From Mycolicibacterium parafortuitum (GTDB taxonomy: Bacteria; Actinomycetota; Actinomycetes; Mycobacteriales; Mycobacteriaceae), in assembly GCF_010725485.1 (NCBI RefSeq), contig NZ_AP022598.1, positions 1,426,001 to 1,490,000 on the forward strand: a stretch of DNA of 64,000 bases, written 5' to 3'. Under the pieces are notes generated by a model. That model was not told the DNA's origin. It did no database searches and worked only from the letters and a program-made list of their open reading frames with translations. The translations under genes were made by a program, and so were the position numbers. The stretch's first letter is position 1; each line of letters starts with the position of its first letter. This document shows, piece by piece, positions 30,174 through 37,286 of the stretch.

Positions 30174-31193
30174 TCAGGCCAGGCCGGCCTTCTCCAACGC
30201 TGTCGCGCAGGTGTCCACGATGAGCCGCGTCACCACGTAGGGGTCGACGTTCGCATTCGGGCGGCGATCCTCGATGTAACCCTTCTGCTCGACCTCCACC
30301 TGCCAGGGGATGCGCACGGACGCACCCCTGTCGGCGACGCCGTAGCTGTAACGGTCCCACGGGGCGGTTTCGTGGGCCCCGGTCAGGCGGGATTCAATGC
30401 CGACGCCGTAGTGCTCGATGTGCTCGGCCGGCTTGTCGTCACGGCCCAGAGCTTCTGCCGCTTCGATGACCGCCTCGTAGCTTTCCCGCATCCTCCTGGT
30501 GGAGAAGTTGGTGTGCGCACCCGCTCCGTTCCAGTCACCTTTGGCAGGCTTCGGGTCCAGTGTCGCCGAGATTCCCGCGTCCTCGGCGGTGCGGTAGAGG
30601 AGCCAACGCGCCACCCACAACTGGTCGGCGACATCCAGTGGGCCGAGCGGACCTACCTGGAACTCCCACTGCCCTGGCATGACCTCGGCGTTGATACCGG
30701 AGATGGCGAGGCCGGCGGACAGACAGTTCTCCAGATGCTTCTCGACGATCGCACGACCACTGATCTCGTCCGCGCCGACGCCGCAGTAATAACCGCCCTG
30801 CGGAGCGGGGAATCCGCCGTCGGGGAAGCCCATCGGCCGCGAGCCACGGAAGAAGGTGTATTCCTGCTCGATGCCGAACAGCGGCTCTTGCGCTTCGTGG
30901 CGTGCCGCGACCTCCCGCAAGGCAGCCCGCGTATTGGACGCATGCGGGGTGCGATCGGTGTTGAGCACCTCACAGAGCACCAGCAGGTCGTCACCACCGC
31001 GGATCGGATCCGGGAACGTCGCGACCGGTTCGAGCACCCGATCCGAGGCGTGTCCCTCCGCCTGATTCGTGCTGGAGCCGTCGAAACCCCAGATCGGCGG
31101 CTCTTCGCCTGCGGCAAGGATCTTCGTCTTCGATCTCAGCTTCGCGGTTGGCCGCGTCCCGTCAATCCAGATGTACTCAGCTTTGTAAGGCAT
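30174..31193 (-). CDS. glnII: Glutamine synthetase type II (eukaryotic type, GSII)
   Basis: A 339-residue enzyme that makes glutamine from glutamate, ammonia and ATP. Length and motifs are those of GSII rather than the ~470-residue bacterial GSI: WGFDGSSTNQAEG, FGIEQEYTFF, INAEVMPGQWEFQVGP, KGDWNGAGAHTNFST, GVADRGASVRIP and EDRRPNANVDPY. GSII is not adenylylated. GSII is known in rhizobia, Frankia and Streptomyces and is uncommon in mycobacteria. A clear Shine-Dalgarno (AAGGAGAGG) sets the ATG at 31193, which lies inside the last codons of the glutaminase gene (17-bp overlap), so the two are co-transcribed and probably coupled. Confidence 0.95.
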   Translation of the reverse strand: MPYKAEYIWIDGTRPTAKLRSKTKILAAGEEPPIWGFDGSSTNQAEGHASDRVLEPVATFPDPIRGGDDLLVLCEVLNTDRTPHASNTRAALREVAARHEAQEPLFGIEQEYTFFRGSRPMGFPDGGFPAPQGGYYCGVGADEISGRAIVEKHLENCLSAGLAISGINAEVMPGQWEFQVGPLGPLDVADQLWVARWLLYRTAEDAGISATLDPKPAKGDWNGAGAHTNFSTRRMRESYEAVIEAAEALGRDDKPAEHIEHYGVGIESRLTGAHETAPWDRYSYGVADRGASVRIPWQVEVEQKGYIEDRRPNANVDPYVVTRLIVDTCATALEKAGLA

Positions 31194-33003
31194 AGCCCTT
31201 CCTCTCCTTTGTTCGTTTCGTGGGGCTTTTCGCAGGTTGTCCATTGGCGTCCCCGGTGTCTGCGGAGGGATCTGCAACGCCGTTGCGCCGCAACAGATCG
31301 GCCGCTTCGGTGTGCTTGCCGCGCAGCGCGTCGGTCAGCGGCGTACCTCCCCAGCGGTCGGTGACGTCCGGGCGGGAACCCGACGCGAGGAGATAACGCA
31401 CCGCGGCGACGTGACCTTCGGACGCCGCGAGGTGCAGCGCGGTACGACCGTCGTAGTCCGCGGCGTTGGGGTCGGCCTCCGCGGCGAGAACTGCCCGCAG
31501 CTCATCGAGGTCGCCCTGGCTAGCCGCGTAGAGGAGGCGCATCGTCACGCTGATCTCGGCTTCGTTCTTCTTCCGGCGAGGATCGCGCTTGTCGGTGTCC
31601 TCACCCATGGTTAGGGAATCGAAGGCATGAAAGTTGTAGCGGTTGATGAGTTCCCTGCAGAACGCGACTCCGCGTACCGAGTTGCCGTGCGAGTCCAGGC
31701 GCGGCGACCATACACACACCCCCATCACTCCCGGGACGACAAGCATCAGTCCACCGGACACACCGCTCTTGGCCGGCAGTCCGATCGTGAACGCGAACTC
31801 ACCGGAGTAGTCGTACATCCCGCATGAAGACATCAACGACAGGCAGTGACGAACCGTGTTCGGGTGAAATACCCGGTCATTGGTCAGCGGGTTGATACCG
31901 GCGTTGGCGAGGGTCGCGGCGACAACGGCCAACGCTGCGGTGTCCAGCTCGATCGAGCAACACTGAAAGTAGAACTCCAGCGTTTCGACGAGGTCTGTGC
32001 CCTCGGGAAACGCCCCGCGTTCACGCATGAAGTAGCCGAGGGAGAAGTTGCGGTCCGCCGTTCGTCGCTCAGACAGGTAGACAGAGTTGTTGAAACCGAC
32101 CCTGTCGGACCCGCAGAGCCGGCGCCAGGTCTCCGCGACATAGTCGAAGCGGTCGGCAAGCTCGTCGTGCGCCCGTAGCATCGAGCAGGCCATGATGGCA
32201 CCGGAGTTGATCATCGGGTTGTGGGGCAGGCCGTCAGCGGTCAGCGAAAGCTCGTTGAATCCCCGGCCGCTGGGTTCGCGCCCGATATGACGGTGCACGA
32301 CCTCCACACCGTGTTCCTCCAGCGCCAGGCTGTAGTTCACCGGCTTGCACAGGGATTGCACGCAGAAGAGGTCGTTCGTGTCACCGACGCTGAAGCGTTG
32401 GCCGTCGATCGTGCAGACGGCGATGCCGAACTTCTCTGGATCGACGCGCTTGAGCTGCGGGATGTAGTCGGCCGTCGCCCCCCTGGTGTCCCCTCGGACG
32501 CGGTCGTAGGTCTCCCGGAGCTCGTTTTCGAGGCGTGCGAAGTCGGGGATGACAAGGTCACCACGCAACGCCCGGGCAACCAGACCGCCGCTTGCCTCGC
32601 AGATGGAGCCGAACTGCTCCAACGTCAGGCCGGCGCCGTCATCACCGTCGGCCGCCAGTAGCTGTGAGATGCCCTGCCGTACCCGGAGGTCATCTGGCGC
32701 GATGCCGGCGACCTGGATTCTTGTCCGCAATTCCATCAGTGAGATTCGTTGCTGTGGCGACAGTTTGAACGTCCTCGCCAGTGCGCTGATCCCATACGAG
32801 TCCCGCCCGTCGGACGACCCGGGGACTACGGCACCATCCGCCAGCGCACTCGGCGGCACTGCAGAACCTTCGGCCACGAACATTTCTTTCGGTACTCCTA
32901 CTGCGTCGGCTCGCGGAGATTCGCGATCGTTGACCGACAGATCTCGGCCTTCTGCCGAACTCGTCGGCGCGCCGCAGAACCTGTGCGTCTCAGCAAGGAT
33001 CAC
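31177..33003 (-). CDS. glsA: Glutaminase with animal-type architecture and C-terminal ankyrin repeats
   Basis: A 608-residue glutaminase that deamidates glutamine to glutamate. After a disordered N-terminus, an EF-hand-like four-helix region (~70-160) precedes the beta-lactamase-like catalytic domain (~170-465): Ser217-x-x-Lys220 (QSLCK), Tyr180, Asn266, Glu312, Asn319, Tyr397 and Val415 correspond to active-site residues of human GLS. A KRDPRR linker leads to ankyrin repeats (about 484-575; DYDGRTALHLAASEGHVAAVRYLL). This is the domain order of animal KGA/GLS2; many bacterial glutaminases have only the ~310-residue core. The GTG at 33003 is uncertain; an ATG at residue 41 would still keep all domains. 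It lies between an MmyB-like regulator and GSII in one transcription unit. Confidence 0.93.
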   Translation of the reverse strand: MILAETHRFCGAPTSSAEGRDLSVNDRESPRADAVGVPKEMFVAEGSAVPPSALADGAVVPGSSDGRDSYGISALARTFKLSPQQRISLMELRTRIQVAGIAPDDLRVRQGISQLLAADGDDGAGLTLEQFGSICEASGGLVARALRGDLVIPDFARLENELRETYDRVRGDTRGATADYIPQLKRVDPEKFGIAVCTIDGQRFSVGDTNDLFCVQSLCKPVNYSLALEEHGVEVVHRHIGREPSGRGFNELSLTADGLPHNPMINSGAIMACSMLRAHDELADRFDYVAETWRRLCGSDRVGFNNSVYLSERRTADRNFSLGYFMRERGAFPEGTDLVETLEFYFQCCSIELDTAALAVVAATLANAGINPLTNDRVFHPNTVRHCLSLMSSCGMYDYSGEFAFTIGLPAKSGVSGGLMLVVPGVMGVCVWSPRLDSHGNSVRGVAFCRELINRYNFHAFDSLTMGEDTDKRDPRRKKNEAEISVTMRLLYAASQGDLDELRAVLAAEADPNAADYDGRTALHLAASEGHVAAVRYLLASGSRPDVTDRWGGTPLTDALRGKHTEAADLLRRNGVADPSADTGDANGQPAKSPTKRTKERKGYALQS

Positions 33004-33082
33004 CCGGGGGGTACCGCGACAGCCAGACCCCGCTGCTACTAGGAGAAGTTCTCATATCCCCGAGGTGCAGGCGGAAGCCTTC

Positions 33083-33934
33083 TTACGTCCCCCCGAACAG
33101 CGCCTGGTGTGAAACCCGCTGCGCGGTAGTGATTTCCACGAGCTTCTGCAACCCGCGCGCCGACGGCGACCCCGGCTCCGCCCAATAGGTGACCATGATG
33201 TGCTCGCCCGTGCGCACGTTCAGATGCTGGAAATGCAGGTCCAACGGCCCGACTACCGGATGGTCGATGAGAAGCAGACCCCTGCTGTGGCCTTTGACAT
33301 CGTAGGAAGCCCACAGACTGCGGAACCGAGCACTTTCGCTGAGCAGCTCGTCGATCACGACCTGCAACCCGGGATCAGGGTGGCGGCCGACGTAGGCACG
33401 AAGCCATCGCACCGCCCATGCCGTCAGCCCTTCCCAGTTCCGGTAGAACCGGTCCATCCCCTCGTCCAAGAACAGGCTTCGCATCGGGTTTTCGCCCTGC
33501 GCGAAGGTCGGCGTCAGCGTTGCCGCCAGGGGATTGGCCATCACGATCGTCGCTGTGACGTCGTGGATATGCGCCGGCGTTGCGGGCCAGCTGTCGATCA
33601 GGTGCTGCAGTGCCGGGTTCAGGGGCTGGGTGAATTCGCGCTCCCGAGGCCAACGCTTGGGCGCATGCACGAGGTCGCGCATGTGCGCCGCGGCGTCTGG
33701 ACTGAGACGGAAGGCGTCCGCCAGGGCGTTGAGGACTTGTTCGGAAGGCTTTTCGCGTCCCTGTTCGATGCGGTGATAATAGTCGGTGCTGATGCCGGCC
33801 AGGATCGCCACTTCTTCGCGCCGTAGGCCCACAACTCGACGACGATTGCCGGTCGGCAATCCGACGTCGCTGGGCTGGATCTTTGCTCGTTGCGTGCGCA
33901 AGAATTCGGCAAGTGGATCATTCTTCCGGACCAC
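33083..33934 (-). CDS. XRE-family regulator of the MmyB type
   Basis: A 283-residue DNA-binding protein. The N-terminal Cro/C1-type helix-turn-helix (about 10-75) has LRREEVAILAGISTDYYHRIEQGR. The rest matches the MmyB-like ligand-binding (MLTR-LBD, PAS-like) domain found in many actinobacterial regulators, which may bind fatty acids. It is 79 bp upstream of the glutaminase gene on the same strand and divergent from a fatty-acyl-CoA ligase gene, so it may regulate either side. The effector is unknown. Confidence 0.85.
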   Translation of the reverse strand: MVRKNDPLAEFLRTQRAKIQPSDVGLPTGNRRRVVGLRREEVAILAGISTDYYHRIEQGREKPSEQVLNALADAFRLSPDAAAHMRDLVHAPKRWPREREFTQPLNPALQHLIDSWPATPAHIHDVTATIVMANPLAATLTPTFAQGENPMRSLFLDEGMDRFYRNWEGLTAWAVRWLRAYVGRHPDPGLQVVIDELLSESARFRSLWASYDVKGHSRGLLLIDHPVVGPLDLHFQHLNVRTGEHIMVTYWAEPGSPSARGLQKLVEITTAQRVSHQALFGGT

Positions 33935-34192
33935 GGCTGCATCCTAGGGTCGCCTTCGGCCGTGAGCCAGGACGAGAAGCGTTCAGAGGAGTCCTCCGAC
34001 CTGGGACCCTGACAGATTCGGGCAGGTGAGGGGTCAGATCCGCCGAAGGTGGGCGTGATCTTCCTAGGAAACTCTCTGCCTTTCGCCCGTGTCCTCTCCC
34101 ATGTTGACTCTGAGGCAAATGCGGTTGTCGGAATGCCTTGGCGTATCGAGAGATTCGGCGCTACCCGAGGCTCCCGCTGGAGAGGATTGCAC

Positions 34193-35872
34193 ATGTTGAC
34201 GTCCAATGCCGCCCCTAATCCGAATGGGCGTCCGTTTGCATATCGCGGTCCGCATCTGGCGGCCAGACATCTGACTGTCGCAGAGGCATTTCTCTCCCAA
34301 GTCGCGCGCGGCGGCACATATCCCGCAATTCTGGACGAGCAACTCGGCGTTGCGTTGACGTGGCGCGGATACGGTAAAGCCGCGCAAAATGTTTCGGCAG
34401 GGTTGCGGGCGGCCGGCCTGGGCCGTGGCGATACGGTGGGGCTGCTTCTCAGCAATCGACCCGAGTTCCACATCGCTGACATCGCGGTTCTTTTGGCCGG
34501 GAGCACGCCGATTTCCCTCTATCCAACCGCGGCTGCCGAGCAGCTGGCCGAGATCCTGGACAATGCGGGATGCCGCTTCATCATCACCGAACCCGCGTAC
34601 GAGGACAAGCTGGAAGCAGCGCTGGGATTGATGGATTGTGGGGCGCCGCAGATCGTCGTCGTCGGACGCGACTCGTGGATGATGCTGTTGACCAACCGAT
34701 CCGCCCAGCCCACCCTCGCGGCAATCTCGATGCCGGAGCAGTCCGATACCGCCACGGTGATCTACACCTCCGGCACCACCGGCGCGCCGAAGGGGGTGGA
34801 ACTCACCCATCGAAACATCATGACGACGATCACCGAGATCACCCGGCGGATCCCGCTTCGGCGCGATATGCGATCCATTTCCTTCCTGCCGATGGCTCAT
34901 ATCGCAGAGCGGATATCGACGCACTACATCCCGCTGATCACCGGCGCGACCATCGTGTGTTGCGGCGATATGGCCCATCTCGTGCCACTACTTCAGCAGG
35001 TGCAACCGGAGATCCTGTTCTCGCCGCCTCGGCTCTGGGAGAAGTTGATGGCAGCCACCGCTCCGGCCTATCAGAGAGGCGCCGACCCGGACACATTGCG
35101 ACGAAACATCGGCTGCAGCCGGGTGGAGATCGCGCTCACCGGCGCTGCACCCTGCCCGCCCCGCGTCCTCGACTACTTCCGCACACTGGGCGTGCCGCTG
35201 CGCGAAACCTACGGAATGTCAGAGAATGCGGGCGCCGTATCGATCGCCGATCTCGACGGCGCCGGGTGTGTCGGTAAACCTCTTCCGCACAATGAAGTTC
35301 GGGTGGACGAGGACGGCGAGCTGCTCGTACGCGGTCCGTCGGTGATGGCCAGGTACCGCCGCCGACCGGACGCGACGTCCGCGGTGATCGATGACCAGGG
35401 CTGGCTACGGACGGGCGATATCGCGCGGATCGACAACACCGGAAGGATCTGGATCGTCGACCGCAAGAAGGACCTCATCATCAACAGCAGCGGGAAGAAT
35501 ATGTCGCCGGCGAACATCGAGGCGCGTCTGCGGGAAGCGGGTCCACTGATCGAGCATGCGTGCGTCATCGGCGACGGCCGTCCCTACAACGTCGCTCTGA
35601 TCGCCGTCGACGACAGTGTGCGACAGGCCCTCGGCCACGACACTGCGGACAGTCTCCACGCGGCGGTGCAGGAACATGTCGATCAGGCCAACTCGCGGCT
35701 GTCGCGGGTGGAGACCATTCGACGCTTCGCGGTGGTGCCGTGTTCCTGGACGCCGGATTCCGACGAACTCACCCCGACGTTCAAACTCAAGCGCAGATCC
35801 ATCCAGAAGAAGTACGCGGACGTGATCGAGGCGCTCTATTCCGCCGGTCCTGCTGATTCGATGCCTCGCTGA
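34193..35872 (+). CDS. Long-chain fatty-acyl-CoA/AMP ligase
   Basis: A 559-residue ANL-superfamily adenylating enzyme that activates a carboxylic acid, probably a fatty acid, via acyl-AMP. Motifs are the P-loop YTSGTTGAPKG (191-201), YGMSE, WLRTGDIA and the hinge DRKKDLIINSSGKN, with the C-terminal catalytic lysine region KLKRRSIQKKY. It resembles the long-chain (FAA1/FadD15-like) branch. The ATG at 34193 has a good Shine-Dalgarno (GGAGAGG, 7 nt away); an upstream in-frame start would add 48 unconserved residues. It is divergent from the MmyB-like regulator, a pairing that suggests lipid-responsive control. Confidence 0.9.
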   Translation: MLTSNAAPNPNGRPFAYRGPHLAARHLTVAEAFLSQVARGGTYPAILDEQLGVALTWRGYGKAAQNVSAGLRAAGLGRGDTVGLLLSNRPEFHIADIAVLLAGSTPISLYPTAAAEQLAEILDNAGCRFIITEPAYEDKLEAALGLMDCGAPQIVVVGRDSWMMLLTNRSAQPTLAAISMPEQSDTATVIYTSGTTGAPKGVELTHRNIMTTITEITRRIPLRRDMRSISFLPMAHIAERISTHYIPLITGATIVCCGDMAHLVPLLQQVQPEILFSPPRLWEKLMAATAPAYQRGADPDTLRRNIGCSRVEIALTGAAPCPPRVLDYFRTLGVPLRETYGMSENAGAVSIADLDGAGCVGKPLPHNEVRVDEDGELLVRGPSVMARYRRRPDATSAVIDDQGWLRTGDIARIDNTGRIWIVDRKKDLIINSSGKNMSPANIEARLREAGPLIEHACVIGDGRPYNVALIAVDDSVRQALGHDTADSLHAAVQEHVDQANSRLSRVETIRRFAVVPCSWTPDSDELTPTFKLKRRSIQKKYADVIEALYSAGPADSMPR

Positions 35873-35938
35873 GCGGACGAGGCTGACCGCGCGTGGCCGT
35901 CGGGGACCGCGCAGGCACGACGTGTGCCCGAACGCAGA

Positions 35939-35969
35939 ACAGGTCAGACCATATGCGGTCTGGACCTGT
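35939..35969 (-). terminator. Hairpin downstream of tRNA-Ala
   Basis: ACAGGTC-AGACC and GGTCT-G-GACCTGT pair around ATATGC with one bulged G. The hairpin lies 12 bp beyond the tRNA 3' end on the minus strand and also faces the end of the convergent ligase gene, so it could act in both directions. Confidence 0.7.
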
Positions 35970-35981
35970 CTTCGTGAAGTG

Positions 35982-36054
35982 TGGAGCCTAGGAGATTCGA
36001 ACTCCTGACATCTGCCTTGCAAAGGCAGCGCTCTACCAACTGAGCTAAGGCCCC
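35982..36054 (-). tRNA. alaT: tRNA-Ala (anticodon TGC)
   Basis: A 73-nt tRNA. The acceptor GGGGCCT pairs with AGGCTCC and includes the G3-U70 wobble that specifies alanine. The anticodon loop is TTTGCAA (anticodon TGC) and the T-arm contains GTTCGAATC. CCA is not encoded. It is the second tRNA of the conserved Ile-Ala pair downstream of gyrA. Confidence 0.98.
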
Positions 36055-36060
36055 TCGCCG

Positions 36061-36174
36061 TCAGGAAGGTGTCTCGCTGAGACTGTGCCAGACCTCCGGC
36101 CCGTGCTGGGTTCGCCACACGATGACCGAGGCGACGGCCGCAGCAGCGGCTGCGAGGAGAAGCACCAGCTTCAT
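36061..36174 (-). CDS. DLW-39-like small membrane protein
   Basis: A 37-residue open frame between the two tRNA genes. It starts MKLVLLLAAAAAAVASVIVW, a single hydrophobic helix, and continues with a short polar tail (RTQHGPEVWHSLSETPS). Length, layout and position beside gyrA-linked tRNA genes match the DLW-39 family of actinobacteria, whose name refers to a conserved Asp-Leu-Trp and about 39 residues; here the tail has EVW. The function is unknown. Family membership is recalled from pattern, not searched. Confidence 0.65.
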   Translation of the reverse strand: MKLVLLLAAAAAAVASVIVWRTQHGPEVWHSLSETPS

Positions 36175-36189
36175 CGACGTACCTTTCCG

Positions 36190-36263
36190 TGGGGCTAGGA
36201 GGACTCGAACCTCCGACCTCTTCGTTATCAGCGAAGCGCTCTAACCGCCTGAGCTATAGCCCC
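36190..36263 (-). tRNA. ileT: tRNA-Ile (anticodon GAT)
   Basis: A 74-nt tRNA with acceptor GGGGCTA/TAGCCCC, anticodon stem-loop TTCGCTGATAACGAA (anticodon GAT) and T-arm GGAGGTTCGAGTCCTCC. CCA is not encoded. It is upstream of tRNA-Ala on the same strand and follows the DUF3566 gene by 69 bp. Confidence 0.98.
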
Positions 36264-36332
36264 GTCAACCACACGGGCCGAGCGACGAGATTACCGTACG
36301 AGTATCCCGACTCCCAAACCGGAAGGTCGCGG

Positions 36333-37286
36333 TCAGTCCCGGTCTGCCAGGGTGACCTCCACACCGCCAACGAGGTCGGTGGTCAGGTTGTAGATGAACG
36401 CCCCGATCGTGGCCCCCGCGGTCAGCAGAACGATGTTCACCAGGCCGATGAGCGTCGCGCCGCCGAAGATGGTGCCGCTGGACACCAGTTCGCCGCCGGA
36501 GCTACCGCTGGCACTGGTCAGCAGGTCGCCGACGTTGCTGTTCAGCTTGCTCCAGACGCCCATCCCACCGAGCACCAGATACAGGATCGCCACCGCGATC
36601 ATCCACACGAAGAACAGCACCACCGACAGCAGCAGCGACACCTTCAGCGTGCTCCACGGGTCGACCCGGCGGATCTGCATGCTGGCGCGTACGGGGCCCT
36701 TGTGCTGGCGCGCACCCACCTGCAGACGGCCTGCGGGCGCCGCGGTGCCCTTGGCCGCCGCGGGCTTGTCCGCCGGACGATCGGCCGGGAGGCGCTGCGG
36801 CGGCCGCGGCGGCCGCGGCCCGGACAGGTCCGGCAGCTCGCTGGCGTACGCGGCACCGGGCTCCGGTCGCCCCTCGGGACGGCCGCCCTCGGGACGGGGT
36901 CCTTCCGGGCGTACGACGTCGGTGCGGTCCCCGCGGGGCCCGGGCTCGGGCCGCGGCTCCTTCCGTGGGATCTGCTCTGTCTCGGGCCGTCCTGCCGGGG
37001 CGGACCCGCCGGCCATGAACCGGTTCAGCCGCGCGTCGAGCCCACCGGGCTGACCCGGCTGCCCGGTGCGGGGCGCGTCCTGGCGCGGTGCGTCCTGGCC
37101 CTGGGGCTCCTGCCGGGCCCGCGCGGCCGGCCCCCGCTGCCACGGCGGCAGCTCGGTGGTGTCGGCCGTGTGCGCCGGTCGTGAGCCACTGTCCTGGCCT
37201 GGAGCCGGTGCGCCGGCGCCCGACCCGTTGGCCGGGCCGGAACCCTCACCCGTCGGCGCGGATCCCGGCTCTTTCGGTGAGCTCAC
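36333..37286 (-). CDS. DUF3566 membrane protein (Rv0007-like)
   Basis: A 317-residue protein. Residues 1-~190 are a disordered Pro/Gly/Arg-rich cytoplasmic region. The C-terminal DUF3566 domain begins [16 protein letters not shown] and has two membrane helices (about 215-240 and 280-305) around a Ser/Gly-rich loop. It always follows gyrA in mycobacteria, but its role is not established. The GTG start abuts the gyrA stop with no intervening base (TAG then GTG), so translation is probably coupled to gyrA. Confidence 0.93.
   Translation of the reverse strand: MSSPKEPGSAPTGEGSGPANGSGAGAPAPGQDSGSRPAHTADTTELPPWQRGPAARARQEPQGQDAPRQDAPRTGQPGQPGGLDARLNRFMAGGSAPAGRPETEQIPRKEPRPEPGPRGDRTDVVRPEGPRPEGGRPEGRPEPGAAYASELPDLSGPRPPRPPQRLPADRPADKPAAAKGTAAPAGRLQVGARQHKGPVRASMQIRRVDPWSTLKVSLLLSVVLFFVWMIAVAILYLVLGGMGVWSKLNSNVGDLLTSASGSSGGELVSSGTIFGGATLIGLVNIVLLTAGATIGAFIYNLTTDLVGGVEVTLADRD

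Noticed and set aside
31200..31260. Riboswitch-like element before GSII
   Set aside because: This stretch is the coding 3' end of the glutaminase gene; no conserved aptamer pattern was seen beyond the Shine-Dalgarno.
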